A stretch of DNA of 64,000 nucleotides from Brachybacterium halotolerans. Its GTDB lineage: Bacteria; Actinomycetota; Actinomycetes; Actinomycetales; Dermabacteraceae. The stretch is taken from NCBI RefSeq assembly GCF_016623465.1, contig NZ_JAEDAJ010000002.1:322093-386092 (forward strand), given 5' to 3'. A model generated the notes under the pieces. The model worked only from the letters and a program-made list of their open reading frames with translations. It was not told the origin of the DNA and did not search any database. Below, piece by piece: positions 27,734 to 36,656 of the stretch. How positions within the stretch are numbered: the first letter of the stretch is position 1; the number at the start of each line of letters is the position of its first letter. The position numbers and the translations under genes were made by a program.

Positions 27734-27904
27734 CCGCCGCTCCTTCATCCTTCGTGGTTCGGCGCCACCGCTGTCGCTGGACCGCGACCACGGGACGCCT
27801 CTGCATTCCACCAGGAGGACGTCGTCGCGGCTGGAATCCTCACGCCCGGATCCGGTGACACGCGTCACGCAGGATGACGGATGTGGGGCGGCTCGTGTCG
27901 GCTG

Positions 27905-28075
27905 TCAGGGCGACGGGGCGGAGTCAACGGTTCCGCCGTCGAACGGCAGGTGGGGAGCTATCGCCGGGAACACCCACTGGAAGAGCGCGCCGACGAGGAC
28001 CACCGCGAGGGCGACGACGAGCACGACGCGAACCCACAACGGCCCGGGCAGGTGTCGGAACAACCAGGAGTACAT
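27905..28075 (-). CDS. Small membrane protein of sortase locus (56 aa)
   Basis: The ATG at 28075 gives MYSWLFRHLPGPLWVRV, a single membrane helix (LVVALAVVLVGALFQWVFPAI) and a short polar tail. Very similar short proteins with a YSWLWR-type start are found beside class E sortases in actinobacteria. An ATG 66 bp upstream would add 22 residues without similar character. It follows the sortase by 52 bp and is the last gene of the locus. Function unknown, perhaps a sortase accessory. Confidence 0.75.
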   Translation of the reverse strand: MYSWLFRHLPGPLWVRVVLVVALAVVLVGALFQWVFPAIAPHLPFDGGTVDSAPSP

Positions 28076-28127
28076 CGGCAGAACCTCTCGCTTTCGAATC
28101 ACCATGGACGCCTCGGAAGGCCGGTAC

Positions 28128-28862
28128 TCACGCGCCGCCATCCGCAGGAGCCGCAGACGTCCCGACGAGCTCCTTCGGGATGCCGTCCTCGCGCTTGGTC
28201 CAGGAGGTCAGTTCGGCGTGGACGATGTATCGCTCGCGGTCCGAATACATCGGATGGCACGCGGTGAGGGTGAGGAGGCGTCGCGAGGGCTCCGCGCTCG
28301 GATCATCGGGATCAGGGGCGATCACGCCGACGTCGCTCGGCTCGACGACCTCGGAGGCCGTCACCTCATAGATGTAGAAGGTCTTCTCCGTCTCGACGAC
28401 GAGCACCGAGCCCTTCCTCAGCGACGCGATGTCGTAGAACGGCCGACCATACGTGTTCCGGTGCCCGGCCACGGAGAAGTTGCCCACCTCCCCCGGCAGA
28501 GCGGTCTGGGGGTAGTGGCCTGCGCCCTTCACATTGAGGACGCGTTCACGGTCGACGCCTTCGGCCAGAGGGATGCGTTCTCGAGGGAAGTCCGGGACCC
28601 ACAGAGTTCCCCACACCACGCCGTCCTCCGGCGTATCGATGACAGGAGGATCGCCGGCCTGGGGCGGCGCGATGCTCTGGGTGTCCAGGGCCCCCCACCC
28701 CTGGTCGAGCTCGCCGAGGATCTGGTCCTGGCCGCGCTGGGAGATGACGTCGGTCCACCACAGCTGCCAGACCAGGAAGAGCGCAACCAGCGCCGCGAGG
28801 GTGAGCATCACCTCCCCGAGGAGCCCCACGGCCTTCGCGCCCCGGGAGCGGGCGCGGCTCAT
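28128..28862 (-). CDS. srtE: Class E sortase
   Basis: A 244-aa transpeptidase starting at an ATG that overlaps the lipoprotein stop. One N-terminal membrane helix (LLGEVMLTLAALVALFLVWQ) is followed by the sortase beta-barrel. The catalytic His is in VGNFSVAGHRNTYG, the nucleophile Cys in LLTLTACHPMYSDRERY, and the Arg two positions after the YSD motif. Class E enzymes in actinobacteria cleave LAxTG signals; the adhesin encoded at 31702-34794 ends with LANTG, a hydrophobic helix and Arg residues, so it is the obvious substrate. It is part of an overlapping gene run DUF5819-HTTM-lipoprotein-sortase. Confidence 0.93.
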   Translation of the reverse strand: MSRARSRGAKAVGLLGEVMLTLAALVALFLVWQLWWTDVISQRGQDQILGELDQGWGALDTQSIAPPQAGDPPVIDTPEDGVVWGTLWVPDFPRERIPLAEGVDRERVLNVKGAGHYPQTALPGEVGNFSVAGHRNTYGRPFYDIASLRKGSVLVVETEKTFYIYEVTASEVVEPSDVGVIAPDPDDPSAEPSRRLLTLTACHPMYSDRERYIVHAELTSWTKREDGIPKELVGTSAAPADGGA

Positions 28863-29749
28863 GCCAGCCCCTCGTCGTCGCCCTCGCCGCTGGGCGGGAC
28901 GAAGTAGTCCGCATCCGTGCACGCATGCGCGAACTGGTCGAGCGGCCCCTGCAGACCGTCCGACTGCAGGTCGCCGTTCAGGGCGTCCCGCAGAGGGCCG
29001 CGCACGTCCTCGAGGGAGTCCCGCACGGCTCCCGGTTCCGCGGCGTCGATCTCCTCAGTCAGCAGCTGGTCGGCCGCGCGCACGTCGTCCATCCTATCGG
29101 CCGGCACAGTCCGCGGTCCCCGGCCGACGAGCTTGAAGAGGTTGGAGGTCAGCACGTTCGCGTTGGCGAAGACGGTGAGCGTCGACGGCGTGTCCACGAT
29201 GTCCGCGCATACGAGCGCCGACGGCTTCGCGCCGGCCCGGCCGTCTCCCGCCGCCCAGGTCGCGGCCGCCGAATGCGGGGCGCATGACGCCGCGAGGCCG
29301 CGCCAGGACGAGACGAATGCGTCCATGTCGGCATCCTGCCCGCGCTGGGGCTGTTCCCGCATCCATGCAGCGAGCTCGCCCGCGGCGTCGCGGGCCCCCG
29401 AGTCGGCATGAGCGAAGCCTGCGTCGATGTCATCCCCCGTCATCGAGTAGAAAGCGGGGTCGTCCGGGCCGTTGGCTGCCGCTGTCGCGGCGCGGTCGAG
29501 CACGTCACGGGACAGCGGCGCGGCGTAGGTGGGGTCGCCCCAGAACGTCGCGCAGGCGTCGACTGAAGCCGCCTCAGCACTCGGAGAGGCCGACGAGGTG
29601 GCTTCGGTTCCTTCGCCCGTGCTCGCGGACTCGTTCGGCGGTCCGGACGGCTGTGCACATCCCGGAGCGAGAAGGACCAGGAGCAACGGCGCGAGCAGGA
29701 GTGCGCCGCGCGCTGGACGGCGGGCAGGGCGGCGGGTCTCCGCCTTCAT
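28859..29749 (-). CDS. Putative lipoprotein of sortase/HTTM locus
   Basis: A 296-aa protein with a type II signal peptide: basic start MKAETRRPARRPARG, hydrophobic core ALLLAPLLLVLLAP and lipobox LAPGC at about residue 31. Ser/Thr-rich linker follows. The mature part has four cysteines (DACATFWGD, ASCAPHS, LVCADIVD and HACTDADYF) that could form two disulfides. No known domain is recognised. Both ends overlap neighbours by ATGA junctions (HTTM upstream, sortase downstream), which ties it firmly to this locus. It may be a surface partner of the adhesin or of the HTTM protein. Confidence 0.8.
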   Translation of the reverse strand: MKAETRRPARRPARGALLLAPLLLVLLAPGCAQPSGPPNESASTGEGTEATSSASPSAEAASVDACATFWGDPTYAAPLSRDVLDRAATAAANGPDDPAFYSMTGDDIDAGFAHADSGARDAAGELAAWMREQPQRGQDADMDAFVSSWRGLAASCAPHSAAATWAAGDGRAGAKPSALVCADIVDTPSTLTVFANANVLTSNLFKLVGRGPRTVPADRMDDVRAADQLLTEEIDAAEPGAVRDSLEDVRGPLRDALNGDLQSDGLQGPLDQFAHACTDADYFVPPSGEGDDEGLA

Positions 29750-30846
29750 GCCCGGACTCCGGGCTCCGCCGGGGCCGTATCAGGCTCGGCCTCCTCCACC
29801 TCGTCGTCCCCGCCCTTCGCAGTGGCTCGGGAGCTGCGCTTCCGGAAGCGTGCGGCGAGGGAATCCGTGATCCTGTTGCCCAGGAGTGTCCCCTTCAGCC
29901 AGGAGACGATGGCGATCCACGTCGCGCCCGAGACGAGGACGGCATCGGCCGAAGCCATGATCCCGGAGAAGAACGGGAGGCCCATCAGCACTCCGATGCT
30001 CAGGTGCATCCCGAGCAGCGCGATGAGGACTGCGCGGCGCGTGATCGTGTTGAACAGGAGGAAGGGGAATGCGATCTGCGCAAGCACAGTCACGTAGGTC
30101 GCGATGAACACGGGCAGGGCGAAGTAGGTCAGCAGATCCGCCAGCCCGGGGAAGACCCCGTAGGCGACGGACTGCAGCGGGTAGTACACGGCCGTGCCGT
30201 TCTGCCAGAGGTCGCCCTGGACCTTGTAGAGGCCCGCCTCGAGGTAGACCGTGCAGATCTGCGCCACGACCAGGCACAGCCCGATGTTGTGCAGCACGGA
30301 TCCCGTCTGCGTCTCCGCGCTGCGCTTCGCAGCTCGCCGCCGGGCGTCCAGGGACCAGCGGCGGGACACGTCGACCAGGATCAGATAGACGAGCATGATC
30401 CGGATGAAGTAGTTGCCGCCGTCGGAGATCGGCGTGTTCTGCCCGTTCAGAGTCGTGTAGGCGATGAACAGCAGGGGCGTCACGATGCGTGTGCGCCAGC
30501 CGAGAAGGAAGGCGACGACCAACGCGGTGGTGATCGCGTACCAGAGCCAGAAGAGCCCCGGCCCCGCGTGCTGGAGGATGTCGAAGGGGAAGCGGTAGCC
30601 CAGGATCTCCCGATAGGGCTGCATGTATGCGGAGCCCGGCCCCCAGATCCGGGAGGCGATGGGCAGGTTGATGAGCAGCCACCCCAGGAGGAAGATCCCG
30701 GAGGCGATCCGCATGACCGCGAACCCGTAGTCACCATGACGGTCCTCGATGAACCACGTCGTCACGCGGCGTGCCAGGCGAGCCGGGAGGTGGCGTTGAC
30801 GCCGGAGCCAGGTGCGGACGGGTGCGGAGTCAGCGCTCAGGACCAT
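29746..30846 (-). CDS. HTTM domain membrane protein (vitamin K-dependent carboxylase-like/SdpB-like)
   Basis: A 366-aa polytopic protein with about 8 membrane segments. HTTM features are the early RIASGIFLLGWLLINLP helix, GPGLFWLWYAITTALVV, and the lumenal/extracytoplasmic motif YLEAGLYKVQGDLWQNGTAV with YYPLQ, resembling SdpB and gamma-carboxylase-like proteins. The C-terminal tail is charged. The start at ATG 30846 overlaps the DUF5819 gene by 10 bp. DUF5819-HTTM pairs recur in actinobacteria and are reminiscent of SdpA-SdpB, which mature a secreted toxin in Bacillus. Whether this pair modifies the neighbouring secreted proteins is open. Confidence 0.82.
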   Translation of the reverse strand: MVLSADSAPVRTWLRRQRHLPARLARRVTTWFIEDRHGDYGFAVMRIASGIFLLGWLLINLPIASRIWGPGSAYMQPYREILGYRFPFDILQHAGPGLFWLWYAITTALVVAFLLGWRTRIVTPLLFIAYTTLNGQNTPISDGGNYFIRIMLVYLILVDVSRRWSLDARRRAAKRSAETQTGSVLHNIGLCLVVAQICTVYLEAGLYKVQGDLWQNGTAVYYPLQSVAYGVFPGLADLLTYFALPVFIATYVTVLAQIAFPFLLFNTITRRAVLIALLGMHLSIGVLMGLPFFSGIMASADAVLVSGATWIAIVSWLKGTLLGNRITDSLAARFRKRSSRATAKGGDDEVEEAEPDTAPAEPGVRA

Positions 30847-31589
30847 GCTGCGCTCACCTGCTCGTCGAACTCCGTGGCGGGTCGCCAACCGATATTCGTC
30901 CAGGACTGCGAGCGCGTCGGGTTCTTCTCGTGCCGCTTGTCGAAGGCCGGCACGGATTCCCGCATCATCCGCACCTCGACGAGAGTGACGGAGTCCCCGT
31001 ACTGCTGTCGCATGTACAGCGTGCCCAGCCCCACGGCGGTGTCTTCGAGTCGCTGGTAGGAGCGCAGGGTGCTGAGCTGAGCGGGCGAGTACTTCTCGGA
31101 CGCCTTGGACGAATTCAGGTCGACGCCGAAGACGGGATCACCATCGATGTGATTGCCTTCCGCCATGTCGCGCTGCTCGTCGTTGAGCTTCGCGGCGGCG
31201 GACCAGAAGCGCCCGTGGATGACCTTCGAGATGCGGGTCTCCCTGTCGGCGAAGACGTTGTACTTCACGGCTTCCTGCTCTTCCGCGGTCACCTGCCGCC
31301 ACGGCGTGAACTCGGCGCCGGCGTCGGTCCCGCCTGCGCAGACGTCACGATCGCTGACGCAGGCACGGACCAGCATGTACTCGTCCTGGGAGTACGGGCC
31401 GGGGGCGAAGAGGCTCCACCCCTGGTCCAGAGGCCCGAGGAAGTAGCGGTTCAGACCGGGCTGAAGCGACTCCTTCACGGGAGTCGCGGGGCCCGTGAAG
31501 GCGAGGGTCGCCCCGATGTGTGCGGTCGCGAGGGCACCGACCAGTACGAGGACCGCCGCGGGAAATCTGCGGATGCGGGGCGTTGCCAT
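30837..31589 (-). CDS. DUF5819 family protein
   Basis: A 250-aa protein starting at ATG 31589. One N-terminal hydrophobic helix (FPAAVLVLVGALATAHIGAT) leads to an exported domain with the family landmarks LGPLDQGWSLFAPGPYSQDE and two cysteines (RACVSDRDVCAGG). It overlaps the HTTM gene, the usual partner of DUF5819. The SdpA family of Bacillus has the same size, topology and gene position, so an SdpA-like accessory role is plausible but not shown. A strong hairpin separates it from the adhesin gene upstream. Confidence 0.8.
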   Translation of the reverse strand: MATPRIRRFPAAVLVLVGALATAHIGATLAFTGPATPVKESLQPGLNRYFLGPLDQGWSLFAPGPYSQDEYMLVRACVSDRDVCAGGTDAGAEFTPWRQVTAEEQEAVKYNVFADRETRISKVIHGRFWSAAAKLNDEQRDMAEGNHIDGDPVFGVDLNSSKASEKYSPAQLSTLRSYQRLEDTAVGLGTLYMRQQYGDSVTLVEVRMMRESVPAFDKRHEKNPTRSQSWTNIGWRPATEFDEQVSAAWS

Positions 31590-31637
31590 GCAGGGTGTCC
31601 GTTCTGCGAGCTTGTGGCAGTGAGATGGAGGACGGAC

Positions 31638-31683
31638 TGATGGCCGCCTGGGCGACACGGGGGTGTCGCCCAGGCGGCCATCA
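31638..31683. terminator. Perfect 21-bp stem hairpin after the adhesin gene
   Basis: Left arm 31638-31658 and right arm 31663-31683 are perfectly complementary over 21 bp around a GGGG loop (arms begin TGATGGCCGCC and end GGCGGCCATCA). It lies 18 bp after the adhesin stop and 48 bp before the DUF5819 start. It has no T-run. It likely ends or attenuates the adhesin transcript so that the downstream sortase genes are expressed at a lower level. Confidence 0.75.
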
Positions 31684-31701
31684 GCGATGGGTGGGATTCA
31701 C

Positions 31702-34700
31702 TCAGCGAGCGGCACGTCGAGAGATCACGACGCTCGCAGCACCCCCGATCAGGAGCAGCGCAGCGATGCCGACCATCGCGGCGGTGCCGGCGGCGCCGGT
31801 GTTGGCAAGTGACCCGGTGGGGTAGCTCGACGTCCCGGAGCTGCCTGAGCCGCTGGTCCCGGAGCCGGTGCCACCGGCGTTGCCCGAGGCGTTCGCACTC
31901 GAGTTGTCGCCGCTGCCGCTGCTTCCATCGGCAGCGGTCACCGTGAGATCGGCACTGGCGGTCTCACCGGAGTCCGCCGTGGCGACGACCGAGTACTCAC
32001 CCGGGTCCGAACCTTCCGGAACGGTGACCACGGCAGTGAAGCTGCCGTCGTCATCGGTCGTCACGGTGACAGGATCGCCGACCGCATTGCCATCGGGATC
32101 GGTGAGCTGGACGGTGACATCGGTGTTGGGCGGGAAGCCATCGCCGGTCACGGTCGTGGAATCGCCGTCCTCGACCGTGCCGGGATCGACGTCGACCGTC
32201 GGATCCTCGGCGTTGTCGCTGCCGTTGTCCGAACCATTATCCGCAGCGTTGTCGCTGCCGTTGTCAGCAGCGTTGTCGGCGTTGCCATCCGCGGTGTTGT
32301 CGGCAGTGTTGTCACTGTCGTCATCAGTCGCGTTGTCACCACCGTTGTCGGCCGCGTTGTCACCGTCATCATCCGCGGCGTTGTCATCACCGTTGTCGCC
32401 GCCGTTGTCGGCAGTGTTATCGGCGGTGTTCACCTCGGTGTTGTCGGCCGTGTTGTCAGCGGTGTTGTCGGCCGTGTTGTCGGCAGTGTTGTCACTGTCG
32501 TCATCAGTCGCGTTGTCACCGTCATCATCCGCGGCGTTGTCATCACCGTTGTCACTGCTGTTGTCACTGCCGTTGTCGGCCGTGTTATCAGCGGTGTTCA
32601 CCTCGGTGTTGTCAGCCGTGTTGTCAGCGGTGTTGTCGGCCGTGTTGTCGGCAGTGTTGTCACTGTCGTCATCAGTCGCGTTGTCATCACCGTTGTCCGC
32701 AGCGTTGTCACCGTCATCATCCGCGGCGTTGTCATCACCGTTGTCGCCGCCGTTGTCGGCAGTGTTATCGGCGGTGTTCACCTCGGTGTTGTCAGCCGTG
32801 TTGTCAGCGGTGTTGTCGGCCGTGTTGTCGGCAGTGTTGTCACTGTCGTCATCAGTCGCGTTGTCATCACCGTTGTCCGCAGCGTTGTCACCGTCATCAT
32901 CCGCGGCGTTGTCATCACCGGGCTCGTCTGCGTTGGTGACCTCGAGGTCCGTCCGAGCCTCCTCGCCTGAGGAAGCGGTGCCGACGACCCCGTAGTTGGA
33001 GCCTGCCTCCGTGCCCTCCGGCACCGTCAGCTCCGTGGAGAAGTTGCCGTCGTCGTCCGTGGTGACGGAGACCGGTTCGCCCACAGGGTCACCGTTCTCA
33101 TCGACCAGCTGAACCGTGACATCGGTGTTCGGCGGGTAGCCCGAACCGGTCACCGTGGTGGTCTCGCCATCCGCGACGGTCCCGGGATCGACGGTGACGG
33201 CCGGTGTCGCAGCCTCTTCGCTCACGCGAACGCTGGACGAGGCGAGATCGATGTTCACCGCATCGGCGTTCGGCAGCAGCTCCAGGCTGAGCGCGTTGAC
33301 CGTGAACGATCCGTCACCGAGGTAGCCAGGCTCCGGCTGCTCGTTGATGGTGATGGAGACGACCTGAGCCAGGACACCGGAGAGCACCGGGTCAAGGGCC
33401 TCCAGGACCGGATCGACGACTGCGTCCAGGCCGTCGGCCAGCTCGTCGGTCGTCGTCGTGAGAAGCGGCCCGACGACCGCCTGCAAAGGATCAATGAGTG
33501 CGGACTGCACGACCGGCTTGAGGGGAGTCAGCAGCGCTCCGATGCTGACACCACCGGGCAGGCTGCCATCGATATCGATCTCAGGATCACCCTCGGCCGT
33601 GCCAGCGAGCTGACCCAGCGTCCCATCGACAGTGATGTCGACATTGCTGCTCAGGAGAGCGACCGTCACCTTGGCAGGGAGTTCGACGTGCACCTCGGTG
33701 GCGTTCAGCACCTCGGTCACACCCTCGGTGACCTTGGTGGGGAGGGTCGCGAGCGCTTCGTCGACCGCACCGGTGATCTTCGAGATCGTGTCGGCGGTCA
33801 ACAGCTCGGTGTTGGGGCCCAGGCCGTTCAGCGTGTCGCCCTCGACGAGGTTCTCGAGGTTGACCGTGATGGTGCCGTCGTTGAGGTCGATGAGGACGAT
33901 GCCGTTGGCATCGGTCAGCGGCTCGTCCAGCACCGTGGTGCTGAGCTCGTCCAGGGCAGTGTCGAGCCCGTCGATGCCGACCGTTCCACCACCGGCTTCG
34001 ACCGAGGCGACACCGAGGTTGACGTCGATGTCCACGGCATCCGCGACCTGTCCCAGGGCGCCGTCGGTGCCCAGGGTGTCGTCGATCGTGCTGCCGACTC
34101 CGGTGATCGTGGAGTCGACGTCGCTGGCGACGCCGCCCACCAGAGGCGAGTGGAAGCGCAGCTGACCGTCGGCCACGGTGTAGCTGGAAGTGACGTCCTC
34201 GCCGTTCGCGGACGCGGTCGATCCGAGCGCGCCGAGCTCGAGGCTCAGCTCGTCGACGATCTCGTCGGTCAGACCGGAGACGCCGGCCTGATCGAGCAGG
34301 TCGGTGAGATTGACCCTCGCACTGCCGTACTCGCCCACACCGCCCGGGTCGGGGGTGATGGCTCCGTCCTCGCCGAGCACCCCGGCGCTGGCCGTCGAGG
34401 TCGTGGCGTCCGGGGATGAGGCGTAGCTCGAGAAGGCGCCGGCCTCGCCGAGGTACAGCAGCCCGCCGCCATCGGTGTCACTGACCAGGGGGAGGGAGAT
34501 CGAGCCCAGGTCGACGTTCAGGGCGCCGAGCGCCTCAACATCCAGCGGGTTGGCGTTCGGGCCCGGGTCGCTGAGGTTCCCGCTCGCACTGGAACCTGCG
34601 TCCAGCAGGTCCTGGCCCAGCACCTGGCTCGCGATCACCTGCCCCAGCGCTTCGGACTGATCGGTATCCGCCGCGGAGGCGGAGGGGACGGACAAGAGGG

Positions 34701-34794
34701 TCAATCCGGCCGCCGCCACGGATGCCACCAGCGTTCGCGCCAACTTCGGCCTGGTGCTCCGCGGGGACGGCGGTGGTGTCTGCAGACGTTCCAC
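31702..34794 (-). CDS. Sortase-anchored surface protein, choice-of-anchor G type, with Ig-like domains and Asn/Asp repeats
   Basis: A 1030-aa cell-wall protein. GTG 34794 is preferred because AGGAG lies five bases upstream; ATG 34809 adds five residues. Order: signal peptide (about 15-45, ending SASAADTD), a long beta-rich region of the choice-of-anchor G type (about 45-520), Ig-like domain 1 (VTVDPGTVADGETTTVTGSG), about 240 residues of Asn/Asp/Thr/Ala repeats, Ig-like domain 2 (VDVDPGTVEDGDSTTVTGDG), a Ser/Gly linker, then LANTG, a hydrophobic helix (MVGIAALLLIGGAASVVI) and SRRAAR. LANTG fits the class E sortase encoded nearby. The two Ig-like domains are near-duplicates. Probable role: surface adhesion or calcium-binding stalk. 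Confidence 0.87.
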   Translation of the reverse strand: MERLQTPPPSPRSTRPKLARTLVASVAAAGLTLLSVPSASAADTDQSEALGQVIASQVLGQDLLDAGSSASGNLSDPGPNANPLDVEALGALNVDLGSISLPLVSDTDGGGLLYLGEAGAFSSYASSPDATTSTASAGVLGEDGAITPDPGGVGEYGSARVNLTDLLDQAGVSGLTDEIVDELSLELGALGSTASANGEDVTSSYTVADGQLRFHSPLVGGVASDVDSTITGVGSTIDDTLGTDGALGQVADAVDIDVNLGVASVEAGGGTVGIDGLDTALDELSTTVLDEPLTDANGIVLIDLNDGTITVNLENLVEGDTLNGLGPNTELLTADTISKITGAVDEALATLPTKVTEGVTEVLNATEVHVELPAKVTVALLSSNVDITVDGTLGQLAGTAEGDPEIDIDGSLPGGVSIGALLTPLKPVVQSALIDPLQAVVGPLLTTTTDELADGLDAVVDPVLEALDPVLSGVLAQVVSITINEQPEPGYLGDGSFTVNALSLELLPNADAVNIDLASSSVRVSEEAATPAVTVDPGTVADGETTTVTGSGYPPNTDVTVQLVDENGDPVGEPVSVTTDDDGNFSTELTVPEGTEAGSNYGVVGTASSGEEARTDLEVTNADEPGDDNAADDDGDNAADNGDDNATDDDSDNTADNTADNTADNTADNTEVNTADNTADNGGDNGDDNAADDDGDNAADNGDDNATDDDSDNTADNTADNTADNTADNTEVNTADNTADNGSDNSSDNGDDNAADDDGDNATDDDSDNTADNTADNTADNTADNTEVNTADNTADNGGDNGDDNAADDDGDNAADNGGDNATDDDSDNTADNTADGNADNAADNGSDNAADNGSDNGSDNAEDPTVDVDPGTVEDGDSTTVTGDGFPPNTDVTVQLTDPDGNAVGDPVTVTTDDDGSFTAVVTVPEGSDPGEYSVVATADSGETASADLTVTAADGSSGSGDNSSANASGNAGGTGSGTSGSGSSGTSSYPTGSLANTGAAGTAAMVGIAALLLIGGAASVVISRRAAR
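32208..32926 (-). repeat. Tandem Asn/Asp/Thr/Ala-rich coding repeats in the adhesin
   Basis: About 720 bp coding for nested repeats. The small unit is five residues (DNTAD/NTADN). A larger unit of about 52-64 residues starts with GDDNAADDDGDNA, passes through ATDDDSDNTADN and ends with NTEVNTADNTADNG; three copies are nearly complete and a fourth is partial. DNA identity between large units is very high, so recent duplication and length variation by slippage or recombination are likely. The asparagine and aspartate density suggests a flexible or Ca2+-binding stalk. Confidence 0.85.
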
Positions 34795-35277
34795 GTTCGC
34801 TCCTGACATGAGGGTGCCCCCGGGGAAGCGTGGGGGATGTCACGGTGTGACCCTAAGCAGACTTACAGAGTCTGTTCAGCTCCGACAGGGGAATCTCGCC
34901 AGGAAAGCGCTTTGTTGCGCGATTGTTACCGTCCGGTATCCGACACCGACCCCCAGACCCGAGTCGCTTACCAGCACATTCACCCATACCGGACATCCGG
35001 CGCCGATGAGGTCGCGGCCTCCGATGCGCTCGTCGCTCGGCTCATCGGAGCCCTGCACACCACGACGGTGGCGGCCCGCGTTCGCGCCGCTCGATGGACG
35101 TCAAGAGTTCATCGCAGCATCGGGCACTGCTCACCCGCAGCGACGGACGATTCTTCGTGAGACCGCGGGACGGTGCCGAGCACAACACCCCAGGAGCTGA
35201 GGTCGCCGGGTTCTGCTCGGGCCTCGTCCGATGACGCCAACCGTTTCCCTCCACACCCTCGAGAGGTCGACATCTCC
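34795..35277. other. Divergent intergenic region upstream of adhesin and UDP-glucose dehydrogenase genes
   Basis: About 480 bp with no convincing gene. Visible structures are an inverted repeat at 34858-34874 (CAGACT, 5 nt, AGTCTG) just upstream of the adhesin, and an 8-bp inverted pair TCCGGTAT (34932) and ATACCGGA (34986) 46 bp apart. The latter region is slightly AT-richer and could hold the adhesin promoter or operators. No RNA gene was recognised. Confidence 0.4.
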
Positions 35278-36633
35278 GTGAACACTCCCCGGCCGCTCCC
35301 GCCCCTCACGGTCTCCGTGATCGGCTGCGGGTACCTCGGCGCCGTCCACGCGGCGGCCATGGCCGAGCTGGGGCACCGCGTGATCGGGCTCGACGTGGAC
35401 GCGCAGCGGATCGCCGCTCTGAGCGCGGCGCGTCCGCCATTCCACGAGCCGGGCTTCGCCGAGCTGCTCGCACGCACCGTGGCCTCGGGCCGTCTCACCT
35501 TCACCACGGACTACGCCGATCTCGCCGGGACCGATGTCCACTTCCTGGCGCTGGGCACGCCGCAGCGGGCCGACGGCCTGGGAGCGGACCTCGGCATGAT
35601 CGAGTCGGCGCTGGACTCCCTGGTCCCGCTGCTCGCGGCGCGCGGCGGGGCGCGGACCCTGATCGCCGGGAAGTCCACCGTGCCCGTGGGCACCGCCCGC
35701 CGCCTCCACGCGCGCGTGGCCGGGATCGCCGGGGCCACGGTGGTGTGGAACCCGGAGTTCCTGCGCGAGGGCTTCGCGGTCTCCGACACCCTGCGCCCCG
35801 ACCGGCTCGTCTACGGCCTCGCCGATCCCGCGGGCGCCGAGGCCGAGGACGAGGTCGCACTGCTGGACCGCGTGTACGCGCCGATGCTGGCCACGAGCAT
35901 CCCGCGGAAGGTGTACTCGCTGGAATCGGCCGAGCTCGTGAAGGTCTCGGCGAACTCGTTCCTGGCCACGAAGATCTCCTTCATCAACGCGATCTCCGAG
36001 CTGTGCGACATCACCGGCGCTGACGTCGCCGACGTCGCCGAGGCGATCGGCATGGACGACCGGATCGGCCGGAAGTTCCTGCGCGCGGGCGTGGGCTTCG
36101 GCGGCGGCTGCCTGCCCAAGGACCTGCGCGGCCTCATCTCCCGGGCCGGGGAGCTCGGCGCCGTCGACTCCTTCGCGTTCCTGCGCGACATCGACGCGAT
36201 CAACACCGGACGGCGGGAGTACATGCTGCGCCGCGCCCGCACCGCCCTCGGCGACAGCCTCGAGGGCCGACGCGTGGCGGTGCTCGGCGCGGCCTTCAAG
36301 CCCGATACCGACGACGTGCGCGACTCCCCCGCCCTGGACATCGCGGTGCGCCTGGTCGGCGAGGGGGCGGACGTGTCCATCACCGATCCGGCCGCGCTCG
36401 CGAACGTGCGCGCCCGCTTCCCCTCGCTGCATGCGATCGAGGACGTCGAGGAGGCCCTCGCGGGGGCCGAGCTCGTGCTGCTGCTCACCGAATGGCCCCT
36501 CTACCGGAAGCTGGACCCGGCGCGGGTCGGCACGCTCGTCGCCGCGAGGCTTCTCATCGACGGCCGCAACGTGCTCGATCTCGCGGCGTGGCGACGGGCC
36601 GGCTGGGACGCCTCCGGACTCGGCCGGCGCTGA
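35278..36633 (+). CDS. UDP-glucose 6-dehydrogenase family protein
   Basis: A 451-aa NAD-dependent nucleotide-sugar dehydrogenase that would oxidise UDP-glucose (or a related UDP-sugar) to the uronate. The N-terminal Rossmann motif is VSVIGCGYLGAVHAAAMA; STVPVGTARRL follows in the NAD domain; the middle helix has NPEFLREGFAV and KVSANSFLATKISFIN; the catalytic Cys is in GVGFGGGCLPKDLRG; the C-terminal UDP-binding part has GAAFKPDTDDVRDSP. Start: GTG 35278, with GAGAGG 11 bases upstream. It is convergent with arginine deiminase and not in an obvious polysaccharide operon. Confidence 0.93.
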   Translation: MNTPRPLPPLTVSVIGCGYLGAVHAAAMAELGHRVIGLDVDAQRIAALSAARPPFHEPGFAELLARTVASGRLTFTTDYADLAGTDVHFLALGTPQRADGLGADLGMIESALDSLVPLLAARGGARTLIAGKSTVPVGTARRLHARVAGIAGATVVWNPEFLREGFAVSDTLRPDRLVYGLADPAGAEAEDEVALLDRVYAPMLATSIPRKVYSLESAELVKVSANSFLATKISFINAISELCDITGADVADVAEAIGMDDRIGRKFLRAGVGFGGGCLPKDLRGLISRAGELGAVDSFAFLRDIDAINTGRREYMLRRARTALGDSLEGRRVAVLGAAFKPDTDDVRDSPALDIAVRLVGEGADVSITDPAALANVRARFPSLHAIEDVEEALAGAELVLLLTEWPLYRKLDPARVGTLVAARLLIDGRNVLDLAAWRRAGWDASGLGRR

Positions 36634-36656
36634 GCCCCACCCGTCGACGCCGAACC

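Noticed and set aside
34932-34993. 8-bp inverted pair TCCGGTAT/ATACCGGA as an operator
   Set aside because: Arms are 46 bp apart and occur once; too weak to claim a binding site.
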